From Bacteroidales bacterium (GTDB lineage: Bacteria; Bacteroidota; Bacteroidia; Bacteroidales; UBA7960): DNA of 17,817 nt. Within the stretch, counting starts at the first letter, position 1; each line of letters begins with the position of its first letter. The stretch spans positions 1-17,817 of the forward strand of contig PWND01000108.1 in the NCBI GenBank assembly GCA_003557965.1, written 5' to 3'. Position numbers and translations under genes: made by a program. Below are positions 1 through 6,652 of this stretch, in pieces. The notes below the pieces were generated by a model. The model had not been told where the DNA came from, searched no databases, and worked only from the letters and a program-made list of their open reading frames with translations.

Positions 1-1
1 A

Positions 2-262
2 ATCAGTGAATGTAGTTTCGAAAATTATGATATTATTATAAACTGCACACCTGTAGGCATGTATCCCAATTCCGGGGAAATGCCGAACCTCCCATACCAT
101 AAGCTAAAACCAGGCCAGATACTGTACGACCTTATATATAACCCTGAAAAAACCCAATTCCTTAAAGAGGGCGAAAAAAGAGGCTGCACTACAATTAATG
201 GCCTGAAAATGCTACACTTACAAGCAGAAAGATCCTGGGAAATTTGGAATTCTGAAGAATAA
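2..262 (+). CDS. aroE: Shikimate dehydrogenase, C-terminal part (5' end outside window)
   Basis: This is the last ~86 codons of shikimate dehydrogenase, which reduces 3-dehydroshikimate to shikimate with NADPH in the cytoplasmic aromatic amino acid pathway. The frame is open to the left edge, so the ATG at 59 is internal. Seen in the sequence: INCTPVGM (residues just before and including that Met), the AroE hallmark of the nicotinamide-binding loop; then DLIYNPEKTQFL, matching the family D-x-x-Y-N-P-x-x-T-x-F-L motif; then NGLKMLHLQAERSWEIWN, the usual C-terminal helix with the conserved Gln of the substrate pocket. The TAA stop lies inside the left arm of a terminator hairpin, so this is the end of its transcript. 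The start and the N-terminal shikimate-binding domain cannot be seen. Confidence 0.93.
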   Translation: MSECSFENYDIIINCTPVGMYPNSGEMPNLPYHKLKPGQILYDLIYNPEKTQFLKEGEKRGCTTINGLKMLHLQAERSWEIWNSEE

Positions 263-306
263 CATCAAAGCCAGTGTGTTTTATGAGTTTTTTTGATGTT
301 TTTTTT
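261..306 (+). terminator. Rho-independent terminator after aroE
   Basis: A 9-bp perfect inverted repeat, AACATCAAA at 261-269 and TTTGATGTT at 292-300, is followed directly by TTTTTT at 301-306. The loop is long (22 nt) and the stem is AT-rich, but the stem plus T-run at the stop codon of aroE is a standard intrinsic terminator layout. Confidence 0.7.
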
Positions 307-336
307 GTTTATGCTGGTTATTTTTTTTTACCTTTA
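304..336 (+). promoter_or_regulatory. Candidate Bacteroidetes-type promoter for the first outer-membrane-like gene
   Basis: TTTG at 304-307 and TACCTTTA at 329-336 are separated by 21 bp. The Bacteroidetes primary sigma factor recognises TTTG about 20 bp upstream of TAnnTTTG. The -7 box here differs from consensus at its last base. The -33 box lies in the T-run of the preceding terminator. A start near 343 would give a 5' leader of about 35 nt. The second paralogue has an almost identical -7 box (TACCTTTG). Confidence 0.4.
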
Positions 337-377
337 TGTTTTCAAAAATAATTTACTAATCTTAAAACTTTAAAAAC

Positions 378-1073
378 ATGAAAATTCTGCAACTATATTT
401 TACAGCCTTGATAATTTGTGTTTTAACTTTATCTTCTTTTGCACAACACCCTGTTAGAAATACTGCATATATATCACCTGCAATGAGCATGCCTACTCAT
501 GATTTCGGATACCCCACAAATATTCAGAATGCTTCATTAAATACTTTAGGTGCCGGATTTAATGCAGGTATGATCTTTTATTTTAATGATAATGAAGCTG
601 AAATAGGTTCATTATTTAATTTTGGGTTAGATTTTACAGTTGCTGAATTTGTTGTAAACAGAAACATTATTGTTACACCCAACTCTCAAAGCAATAATTG
701 GCCATGGGACAGCAGTGAGCCGGAACTGAGCTCAGTGATGATGTCAATGAAGCTTGGCCCGATTATTACGATAGTTCCACAAAATAAGTTTGGAATTGAT
801 ATCTATGCCCAGGGGATGCTTGGATTGTCAACTTTTGATTTTTATAATGATGAAAAAGATATTATTGACTCAAGTGCATCTCTTACACCTCAATACAGGG
901 TTGCTTCAGGGGTAAGATTAGGATACCATGTGTTATTCCTTAATTTTGAATATAGCTGGGGAGAACCTGTAGTTAGAAGAAGTTCTGCCGATGGTACCGG
1001 AATTACAGAGTTTACTATTGATCAAAGCTTTTTCCGCCTGGGGCTCACTTTTAAATTTAGTGCTTTTAAATAG
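378..1073 (+). CDS. Secreted/outer-membrane beta-barrel-like protein, paralogue 1
   Basis: This is a 231-aa protein of unknown function. A Sec signal peptide is clear: Lys near the start, a hydrophobic core at about residues 5-20, and a likely cleavage after SFAQ. The rest is rich in alternating hydrophobic and polar stretches with many Gly, Tyr and Phe, no internal membrane helices, and a C-terminal strand ending FFRLGLTFKFSAFK, typical of Bacteroidetes outer-membrane beta-barrels. Shared blocks with the next gene are YISP near residue 32, a GMIFYFND stretch, MKLGPII, and SGVRLGY followed by FEYSWG. The pair therefore arose by tandem duplication. It has its own candidate promoter and lies after the aroE terminator. 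It could be a porin-like, adhesion or type IX-related surface protein; nothing in the sequence decides this. Confidence 0.75.
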   Translation: MKILQLYFTALIICVLTLSSFAQHPVRNTAYISPAMSMPTHDFGYPTNIQNASLNTLGAGFNAGMIFYFNDNEAEIGSLFNFGLDFTVAEFVVNRNIIVTPNSQSNNWPWDSSEPELSSVMMSMKLGPIITIVPQNKFGIDIYAQGMLGLSTFDFYNDEKDIIDSSASLTPQYRVASGVRLGYHVLFLNFEYSWGEPVVRRSSADGTGITEFTIDQSFFRLGLTFKFSAFK

Positions 1074-1125
1074 TATTAAACACAATCCTATTCCTTTTGT
1101 TTTAAATACCCGGTGCTTTATCCGT

Positions 1126-1152
1126 GCATTTTTCCGGCTTACAGAAAAATGC
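1126..1152. promoter_or_regulatory. Perfect 9-bp inverted repeat abutting the second paralogue's promoter
   Basis: GCATTTTTC at 1126-1134 and GAAAAATGC at 1144-1152 form a perfect stem with a 9-nt loop. No T-run follows, so it is a poor intrinsic terminator for the upstream gene. Its right arm shares its last base with the candidate -33 element CTTG at 1152-1155, which makes an operator or an mRNA 3'-end stabiliser the main alternatives. The symmetry is seen; the role is inferred. Confidence 0.4.
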
Positions 1153-1183
1153 TTGATAATGTAATTAGATATTACTACCTTTG
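1152..1183 (+). promoter_or_regulatory. Candidate Bacteroidetes-type promoter for the second outer-membrane-like gene
   Basis: CTTG at 1152-1155 and TACCTTTG at 1176-1183 are 20 bp apart. The downstream element is a full match to TAnnTTTG. Transcription would start near 1190 and give a leader of about 29 nt before the ATG at 1219. Confidence 0.6.
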
Positions 1184-1218
1184 TTGATATTATTCACTTA
1201 ACCAAAAAATAATGTATC

Positions 1219-1899
1219 ATGAAAACATTAATTATTGTTCTTGTTTTTTGCCTAGGATGTTTTTCAAAAACCGCTTATTCACAGAATACTTTAAGTTCTA
1301 CAGGCTACATTAGTCCATCAGCAGGATTGCCGTCAAGTAGTTTTGGCCTGGATAAAGGTGTTGACGCAACTTCCATAAATGCTGCAGGTATTGTTTTCAG
1401 TGGCGGAATGATTTATTATTTTAATGATGACGAAGAAGATATAAAGAGAGACACATACTTTGGTATTGATATGACTTTTGGAGAAATAGCCTTATTATCC
1501 AATACAATCAAAAACAGCTATGTGCAAGGAGGTACGGTATATCATAATGAAATGAACTTATCATCAACTACTTTGGCTATTAAAATGGGGCCAATAATAT
1601 CTTATACTCCCGGAAGTAGATTTATTTTTGATTTATATGCTAATGGTTCTATTGCTCTTGGTTCATTTAGCTACTTTACCCATGTAACAAATTACTCAAG
1701 ACACTCTCCTGAATTTATACCATACTTTCGATTATCTGGCGGTGTAAGATTTGGGTATCAAATGATGCACTTTCATGCAGAATACAACTGGGGACAGGCT
1801 AAAACAAGTTCATTAATAGATGGACGCATTTATGATTTCAAAATAAATCAAGGTTTTCTGAGGGTTGGAGTTACATATAAATTTAGAGCTTTTGAGTAA
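1219..1899 (+). CDS. Secreted/outer-membrane beta-barrel-like protein, paralogue 2
   Basis: This is a 226-aa protein of unknown function, clearly paralogous to the gene at 378-1073. It has a signal peptide with a hydrophobic core at about residues 4-16 and likely cleavage after AYSQ. Matching blocks with its neighbour are TGYISP, GGMIYYFNDDEED, FGIDMTFGE, MKMGPIIS, SGGVRFGY followed by AEYNWG, and the closing strand FLRVGVTYKFRAFE. The alternating beta pattern and the aromatic residue near the C terminus suggest an outer-membrane barrel of about eight strands. The two genes keep the same order of blocks but differ in the loop between GE and MK, the likely surface-exposed part. It converges with the holo-ACP synthase gene, leaving 37 bp between the stops. 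The function is not recognised. Confidence 0.75.
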   Translation: MKTLIIVLVFCLGCFSKTAYSQNTLSSTGYISPSAGLPSSSFGLDKGVDATSINAAGIVFSGGMIYYFNDDEEDIKRDTYFGIDMTFGEIALLSNTIKNSYVQGGTVYHNEMNLSSTTLAIKMGPIISYTPGSRFIFDLYANGSIALGSFSYFTHVTNYSRHSPEFIPYFRLSGGVRFGYQMMHFHAEYNWGQAKTSSLIDGRIYDFKINQGFLRVGVTYKFRAFE

Positions 1900-1930
1900 T
1901 TTGCAGCTTTAGTTGTAATGGGTTTTAATC

Positions 1931-1971
1931 ACCATGTTAATTATGTAAAATTATTTCAAAAGTAACATGGT
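1931..1971. repeat. Inverted repeat at the convergent gene ends
   Basis: ACCATGTTA at 1931-1939 and TAACATGGT at 1963-1971 are perfect 9-bp complements with a 23-nt loop. The structure covers the stop codon of the holo-ACP synthase gene and the gap between convergent genes. It has no T-run on either strand. It may act as a weak bidirectional transcript end or be chance. Confidence 0.35.
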
Positions 1972-2326
1972 CTTCGTAACATGAATAATCACTCAGGATT
2001 TTTGGGCTTCCAAGTAGTTCATATGTCTCTTTTGCCTGGTTATGCAAGCTAATATGGTATTCTTTATTTAATGGCTCCGAATTAAACGTAATAGAAATAT
2101 CTTTCCAGGTCATTGGGCTTGTAGTCCAACTGTCTCCTAATGCTTTAAAAACCGCTTCTTTAAAGCAAAAAGCTATTGGAACACATAAACTTAAACCATA
2201 CTTATAAAAGTTATCCAGTTCCTTTTGCGAGAATACAAGTTTCAAAAAATCAGATTTCTTAAAACTTTTTATATGCTTTGTAAAGCGATATTTTTCCTCT
2301 GTATCAATACCGCATCCTACTACCAT
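1937..2326 (-). CDS. Holo-ACP synthase-like 4'-phosphopantetheinyl transferase (AcpS family)
   Basis: This 129-aa protein matches the small trimeric AcpS class, which moves 4'-phosphopantetheine from CoA to the serine of an acyl carrier protein in the cytoplasm. Two metal-binding motifs are visible: GCGIDTEE near residues 4-11, with the Asp of the family G-I-D motif, and FKEAVFKALG near residues 54-63, with the catalytic Glu of the K-E-A motif. VFSQKELDNF before the second motif matches the family F-x-x-x-E-L stretch. The length is normal. It begins 1 bp after the stop of an ACP gene, so the two are translationally linked, and that ACP is its probable substrate. It is somewhat divergent (AFCFKEA in place of the usual ARFAAKEA), so it may be a dedicated enzyme and not the housekeeping AcpS; I leave the symbol empty for that reason. 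Confidence 0.85.
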   Translation of the reverse strand: MVVGCGIDTEEKYRFTKHIKSFKKSDFLKLVFSQKELDNFYKYGLSLCVPIAFCFKEAVFKALGDSWTTSPMTWKDISITFNSEPLNKEYHISLHNQAKETYELLGSPKILSDYSCYEDHVTFEIILHN

Positions 2327-2327
2327 T

Positions 2328-2633
2328 TTAGCTTATGTTGATTATATTATTCTCGTGTTCAATTATAAGAATCTGCATATCAATCAGTTCTCCTATTGTC
2401 CTTACAGGATGTTTCAGGCTGTACTTGCCAATTGTTTTTAAATCTATATTTAAATCATATTTCTTTTTAAAAATCTCAATAAGTTCAAGAAACATTAACG
2501 AGTCGCCTTCCAGGTCATTAAAAATATGCGTGTCGTCATTAATTTCTTCAGGTTTCACTTCGCATTCTTCTGAAAAAAAATCAATTACAATCTCTCTAAC
2601 ATCCTTTTTTATTTCTTCTGTAATGGTTGTCAT
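2328..2633 (-). CDS. Acyl carrier protein (stand-alone, non-FAS type)
   Basis: This is a 101-aa acidic carrier protein. The phosphopantetheine attachment site is the DSL motif in LEGDSLMFLELIE, with Ser45 as the modified residue. It is surrounded by the usual four-helix pattern: an N-terminal amphipathic helix with IKKDVREIVIDFF, a recognition helix after DSL, and a last helix around TIGELIDMQIL. It carries a short hydrophobic/polar tail after the last helix, so it is longer than the ~78-aa fatty acid synthase AcpP. It is followed 1 bp later by a holo-ACP synthase. No ketosynthase, acyltransferase or fabF-type gene lies nearby, so it is an orphan pair. Possible roles are delivery of an acyl group to a lipid or a specialised metabolite made from genes elsewhere; the sequence does not say which. 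Confidence 0.88.
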   Translation of the reverse strand: MTTITEEIKKDVREIVIDFFSEECEVKPEEINDDTHIFNDLEGDSLMFLELIEIFKKKYDLNIDLKTIGKYSLKHPVRTIGELIDMQILIIEHENNIINIS

Positions 2634-2701
2634 ATTAATATGTTTAATAAATAATTATTGCATCATCCAATATATGCTATTTTAAAATTGTTAATAAATA
2701 T

Positions 2702-2743
2702 TTTTGTTTACTATTAAGTTGTAAATAACAACAATAAACAAAA
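2702..2743. repeat. Nested inverted repeat in a divergent promoter region
   Basis: The outer arms TTTTGTTTA (2702-2710) and TAAACAAAA (2735-2743) are perfect 9-bp complements. They enclose a smaller perfect pair, GTTGT (2718-2722) and ACAAC (2728-2732). The two-tier symmetry between two divergent genes could bind a dimeric regulator or form a hairpin near the ACP 5' leader. The symmetry is seen; the function is a guess. Confidence 0.35.
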
Positions 2744-2920
2744 CGTTAAAAATATAAACACTTGCTTAAGCCTTGCTGTTATAAATTAACCAAATACAAA
2801 ACTAATGAATTTTACTTTTACCATGTCTTAAAAAAACAAGTTAAGTGCAATTGTCGGCAACACATCAGCATAAAAAATTCCAAATCAAATGATTAATTAA
2901 CTTTTCAAGATGTTTTTTAT

Positions 2921-2928
2921 TAATTTTG
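2921..2928 (+). promoter_or_regulatory. Candidate -7 box for the TPR-SpoIIE gene
   Basis: TAATTTTG fits the Bacteroidetes TAnnTTTG box exactly and lies 26 bp before the ATG at 2955, which would give a leader of about 20 nt. No good TTTG is seen 19-21 bp upstream, so only half of the promoter is supported. Confidence 0.4.
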
Positions 2929-2954
2929 TATTCAGCTTTTAACACATAACCTTT

Positions 2955-5327
2955 ATGCAAAAACTAATATATTCATCTATTTTACTACTTGTATTTTGTG
3001 TTACAAAAATCAATTCTTTTGCAAACACTGAAATAGACTCTCTGAGAAATGAGCTAAAACATGCTAAGACAGCTGAAGAAAAATGTGATATTTATTTAGA
3101 AATGGGAGACTATTTTGAATTTCTGATACACGATTCAGCACTTTATTATTATGAAAAATGCCGCCATTTAGCTAAAGACGATGATGATTTAGAACTTTAT
3201 TTATCACGTGTACTTGGCAACATTGGAGTACAATATCATTATGCCGGAAACTTAAATAAAGCTTCTGAATATTACATAGAGGCATTGGGTATCCGGTCAA
3301 GAGTTAATGACACCTTAGGTAAAGCTACTATTTATAACAACTTAGGAGTAATTAATCGAAGCCGTGGACAATATGAAGAAGCAATAGAGAACTATGAAAA
3401 GTCCCTTTTGTTATATATTGCTATCGAAAAAGATGCAGGAATTGCCAGGGCTTATAACAATATAGCCATAGTAAATAGCGACAGAGGCATTTATGATGTA
3501 GCTATAGAATACTTTTTTAAGGCACTGGAAGTTAATAGTAAAGCGGGACACATGAGGGGTGTGAGCATGGCTTATAATAATATTGGCAATACATATCATA
3601 CCCAGGGCAACTATGATGCAGCACTTACACATTATAATGAAGCACTGGAGATAGCATACCAGGAGAATGACAAAAGGCTGTTATCCTCTGTTTATAATAA
3701 TATTGGGAATATTTTCATAGATGAAAAAGATTATGAAAATGCTTTAACATATCACAATAGGTCATTAGAAATAAAAGAAGAAATTTCAGACAGAATGGGC
3801 ATGTCTTCCAGCTACATTAATATTGGCAATATACACCGTAGCCTGGGGGAGTATGAATTGGCTTCAGAGAATTATCATCAGGCACTGGAAATTGACATTG
3901 AATTGGGCGACAAACGCGGGCAAGCAATAGTGTATAACAACATTGCCAACTTATACATGATAATGATAGATTCTGTTCCTGGAATAAATGTAGCAGAAAA
4001 TGCTAACATGGCTTTATATTATGGTAAAGAATCCTTTTCTCTGGCTAAAGAAATAGGTGCTCTGCCAGTTAAAAATAACACATCAGAAATACTAAAAAAT
4101 GCATATAAAAGTTTAGGCAACTATAAAGAAGCTTTAGAGTTTGCTGAAATATATATATCCACTAATAAAACAATGTTTGACGAGGAAAAAACCAAGGCAC
4201 TAACAGAAATGCAAACGAAGTATGAAACCGAGAAGAAGCAGCAGGAAATTGAAAAACAAAATTTAGTTATTGAAAAGCAGGAAATAGATAATCGAAGGCA
4301 ACGCAACCAGAGAAATTTCTTTGTAGCCGGCTCATTTATGCTGACATTATTAGTTGTATTTGTGTTTAGGGGATATATTCAGAAAAAACGAAGCAATGAA
4401 TTAATTACAGAAAAAAATGCATTACTTATCGAGGCTAATGAGGAAATACATGCTCAAAAAGACGAAATTGAAGCCCAGCACGACATGGTAATAAGGCAAA
4501 AAGAGCAGATTGAAATACAAAAGATAAAGATTGAAGATTCAATCAGGTATGCAAGAAGAATTCAGGCTGCTGTTATGCCGAAAGAAGAAAAAGCGAATAA
4601 CTTACTGGGTGAGCATTTTATTCTTTTCAAACCAAAAGATGTTGTTTCAGGTGATTTTTATTGGGCAACAGAGATTAATGATCTAACTATCATTACAGTA
4701 GCTGATTGTACAGGTCATGGAGTTCCCGGTGCTTTTATGAGCATGTTGGGGGTTAGCTTTTTAAATGAAATTGTAAGAAAAAAAGAAGTCAACAACCCGG
4801 CTATGGTACTTAATCAGCTACGCAACAATGTAGTTGAAGCATTAGGGCAAACAATCAAAGGAGAATCACAAAATGATGGTATGGATATGAGCCTCCTGGT
4901 ATTAGACAAAGAAAACAACAAGTGCTTATGGGCAGGAGCAAGATTGCCATTATGGATTATAAGGCACAATAAAAAAGAAGTAACAGAAGAAGCAGAAGAA
5001 ACAGATATAATTGAAGAAATAAAACCTGATAAAATGACAATTGCTATAGGGCATAAAATGCATGAATTCAATTATCATGAAATAGCCGTTGAAAAAGGCG
5101 ACAGGCTATACATGTTCTCTGATGGAATTGTTGATCAGTTTGGCGGCCCGTATGGTAAAAAATTCATGACAAGACAACTAAAAGCAATTGTGAAAAAAAC
5201 ATCTTCTTTCGAAATGGATGAGCAGAAAAAAAGAATAGAAGCTGCATTAAATAATTGGCTGCACGCACCTGATGGCACTGAGTATCCACAAATTGATGAT
5301 ATGACGATGATAGGAATACTTATATAA
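2955..5327 (+). CDS. Membrane-anchored TPR protein with C-terminal SpoIIE/PPM serine phosphatase domain
   Basis: This 790-aa protein is probably a sensor phosphatase. Domains in order: a signal peptide (residues 1-23); at least six tetratricopeptide repeats at about 85-340, most with a YNNIGN-type core; a further TPR-like unit near 370-395; a charged coiled coil at about 405-450; one membrane helix at about 455-474; a second coiled coil at about 480-535; and a SpoIIE-type PPM phosphatase at about 540-790. Metal-binding phosphatase motifs are present: SGDFYWA (Asp567), VADCTGHGVPG (Asp584), FSDGIVDQFGG (Asp723) and IDDMTMIG (Asp781/782), so the catalytic core looks intact. The TPRs would lie outside the cytoplasm and the phosphatase inside. 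Such proteins are frequent in Bacteroidetes and are thought to act on phosphorylated anti-sigma antagonists or other Ser/Thr phosphoproteins; no partner is encoded here. An acidic insert (EVTEEAEETDIIEE, ~676-689) interrupts the phosphatase domain. Confidence 0.9.
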   Translation: MQKLIYSSILLLVFCVTKINSFANTEIDSLRNELKHAKTAEEKCDIYLEMGDYFEFLIHDSALYYYEKCRHLAKDDDDLELYLSRVLGNIGVQYHYAGNLNKASEYYIEALGIRSRVNDTLGKATIYNNLGVINRSRGQYEEAIENYEKSLLLYIAIEKDAGIARAYNNIAIVNSDRGIYDVAIEYFFKALEVNSKAGHMRGVSMAYNNIGNTYHTQGNYDAALTHYNEALEIAYQENDKRLLSSVYNNIGNIFIDEKDYENALTYHNRSLEIKEEISDRMGMSSSYINIGNIHRSLGEYELASENYHQALEIDIELGDKRGQAIVYNNIANLYMIMIDSVPGINVAENANMALYYGKESFSLAKEIGALPVKNNTSEILKNAYKSLGNYKEALEFAEIYISTNKTMFDEEKTKALTEMQTKYETEKKQQEIEKQNLVIEKQEIDNRRQRNQRNFFVAGSFMLTLLVVFVFRGYIQKKRSNELITEKNALLIEANEEIHAQKDEIEAQHDMVIRQKEQIEIQKIKIEDSIRYARRIQAAVMPKEEKANNLLGEHFILFKPKDVVSGDFYWATEINDLTIITVADCTGHGVPGAFMSMLGVSFLNEIVRKKEVNNPAMVLNQLRNNVVEALGQTIKGESQNDGMDMSLLVLDKENNKCLWAGARLPLWIIRHNKKEVTEEAEETDIIEEIKPDKMTIAIGHKMHEFNYHEIAVEKGDRLYMFSDGIVDQFGGPYGKKFMTRQLKAIVKKTSSFEMDEQKKRIEAALNNWLHAPDGTEYPQIDDMTMIGILI

Positions 5328-5329
5328 CT

Positions 5330-5346
5330 GCAAATAAAACATTTGC
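5330..5346 (+). terminator. Weak hairpin after the TPR-SpoIIE gene
   Basis: GCAAAT (5330-5335) and ATTTGC (5341-5346) form a 6-bp stem with a 5-nt loop, 3 bp after the stop codon. Only a broken T-rich stretch follows, so terminator activity is uncertain. Confidence 0.3.
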
Positions 5347-5413
5347 TGATTAGTATTGTTATTATTATTAGAAAAAAACCTTGCTCATTAAATAATTTTT
5401 TAAAGTTTCGACT

Positions 5414-5620
5414 ATGCATGTTTATCTTTTGGCAATAATATTAATAGCTGTAGCTGTTGGCGGGATAGCAATAAAAATGTTCATTAAGCCCGGAGGGACT
5501 TTTACAAAAACATGCGGTAGTGCTACTGACCCCAAAACAGGCAAACCAATGCCTTGTAGTTGTAAATCTGATGAAGATCGCGATTGTGACTACAAAAATG
5601 AAGATGAGAATATAAGTTGA
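5414..5620 (+). CDS. nqrM: NqrM-like small membrane protein, candidate Na+-NQR Fe-S maturation factor
   Basis: This is a 68-aa protein with one N-terminal membrane helix (residues ~3-22) followed by a short soluble tail with four cysteines: Cys34 in TCGSA, Cys48 and Cys50 in PCSCK, and Cys58 in DCDYK. NqrM (DUF539 family) of Vibrio has the same plan, a single helix followed by a C-G motif, a C-x-C pair and a last Cys, and is needed to install the Fe centre held by NqrD and NqrE. In Vibrio-type genomes nqrM lies next to apbE. Here it converges with apbE with a 12-bp gap, and a complete nqr operon lies 6.4 kb away. The identification rests on topology, cysteine pattern and neighbours, not on an alignment. 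The tail is acidic and the spacing between Cys34 and Cys48 is longer than I recall for Vibrio. The alternative is an unrelated small cysteine-containing membrane protein. Confidence 0.65.
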   Translation: MHVYLLAIILIAVAVGGIAIKMFIKPGGTFTKTCGSATDPKTGKPMPCSCKSDEDRDCDYKNEDENIS

Positions 5621-5632
5621 AGTAATTCTGGG

Positions 5633-6652
5633 CTACTCTCTTGGTTTTATCATCAAGCCTGACGATGCAAAGCTTTCATAATCACCATTAGATGAATAAA
5701 TAAAAAAAGCTTCAAGGTCATCTCTGCTTTCCGTAAAATCTTTTGATTTTTCCAAACCCATAACCATAAATGCGGTTGCATAGGCATCTGCTGACATGCC
5801 ATCATCAGCAACAACAGTTACGCTTAACAGGTTGTGTTCAACCGGTTTGCCGGTAAATGGATTTATTGTATGAGAATACTTTTGGCCATCATCATCAACA
5901 TAATACTGTCTGTAGCTTCCGGAAGTAGCCACTCCATTTCCGCTTACTTCAATTATATATCCCCATTCCTGTGGCTTATCAAAAGATTCTGGCGGCGTTT
6001 CAATACCTATAAGCCATCCGGAACCATCAGGCTTCAACCCATGCGCTACTAGGTCCCCTCCTATTTCTACAAGATATGACTCAACCCCCATGCTTTCAAG
6101 ATACCTGCCAATAATATCAGCTGCATACCCCTTGGCAATAGCATTAAAATCGAAGCTTAAGCGTTTATCTTCTTTAATTATCCGCCCATCAACCAATGAG
6201 GCTTTTTCATATCCTACAAATTCCAATATGCTGTCAATCTTACCTTGTGTTACTTTTCCCTTTTCCTGAAAACCAAAACCATATAAATTAACCAAAGGCA
6301 ATACTGTTACATCAAAAGCTCCATTCGTTTCCCCTGATATTTCCATTGAACGTTTAAATACTTTAATAAAATAATCATCCGGAACATCGGTCTCATTACG
6401 ATTTATCTTTGACAAGACAGACTCTTTTACATAATATGACATTGAATTATTGAAGTCATTAAAAATACTGTCAATGTCATCCTGGTAATTTACACCGTCT
6501 GTTGAGTAATATGAAACTGCATAGTATGTTCCAAAAATATTGCCCTTGAAAGTTACGCGCTGATAGGTATCACCTTTCCTACTGCATGAAACCAGCAAAA
6601 TTATAATAGCTGACACAAGCAATAAAACAGCTATGTATGTATTTTTTTTCAT
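5633..6652 (-). CDS. apbE: FAD:protein FMN transferase (ApbE/Ftp family lipoprotein)
   Basis: This 339-aa enzyme transfers FMN from FAD to a Thr of target proteins, notably NqrB and NqrC of the Na+-NQR complex, outside the cytoplasmic membrane in the periplasm. It has a lipoprotein signal with hydrophobic residues ~6-20 and a lipobox LVSC (Cys23). Family motifs seen: GTYYAVSYY (~41-49), SYYVKESVLSKINR (~72-85), FDVTVLPLVNLYGFG (~113-127), FDFNAIAKGYAAD (~167-179), EIGGDL (~196-201), ATSGSYRQY (~242-250), HTINPFTGKPV (~261-271) and GMSADAYATA (~285-294). Asp289 and Thr293 correspond to the Mg2+-binding pair of the family. The length is typical. It is transcribed away from the restriction-modification block and has a possible TAAATTTG -7 box on its strand (6739 to 6732). 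Its likely substrates, nqrB and nqrC, are in this window. Confidence 0.95.
   Translation of the reverse strand: MKKNTYIAVLLLVSAIIILLVSCSRKGDTYQRVTFKGNIFGTYYAVSYYSTDGVNYQDDIDSIFNDFNNSMSYYVKESVLSKINRNETDVPDDYFIKVFKRSMEISGETNGAFDVTVLPLVNLYGFGFQEKGKVTQGKIDSILEFVGYEKASLVDGRIIKEDKRLSFDFNAIAKGYAADIIGRYLESMGVESYLVEIGGDLVAHGLKPDGSGWLIGIETPPESFDKPQEWGYIIEVSGNGVATSGSYRQYYVDDDGQKYSHTINPFTGKPVEHNLLSVTVVADDGMSADAYATAFMVMGLEKSKDFTESRDDLEAFFIYSSNGDYESFASSGLMIKPRE

Larger units (their letters stand above)
2634..2954. other. 321-bp divergent intergenic region between the ACP gene and the TPR-SpoIIE gene
   Basis: This very AT-rich region has no gene. It holds the nested inverted repeat at 2702-2743 and a -7-like box for the plus-strand gene at 2921-2928. 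On the minus strand TAGTTTTG (2804 to 2797) matches TAnnTTTG and could serve the ACP gene, but it has no recognisable -33 partner and would give a leader of about 157 nt. No RNA gene is recognised. Confidence 0.6.

Noticed and set aside
59..262. A separate 67-aa gene starting at 59
   Set aside because: The frame is open upstream to the window edge and reads INCTPVG into that Met, so it is the 3' end of aroE.
2335..2685. 116-codon plus-strand frame over the ACP gene
   Set aside because: It lies opposite a clear ACP with a DSL motif; the Ser/Ile-rich composition is what an antisense of an acidic, Lys-rich gene gives.
3300..3960. Recurrent near-identical DNA words such as TATAAYAATATTGG spaced about 120 bp, resembling a repeat array
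   Set aside because: They encode the YNNIGN cores of tetratricopeptide repeats in one open frame, so they are protein repeats and not CRISPR or mobile DNA.
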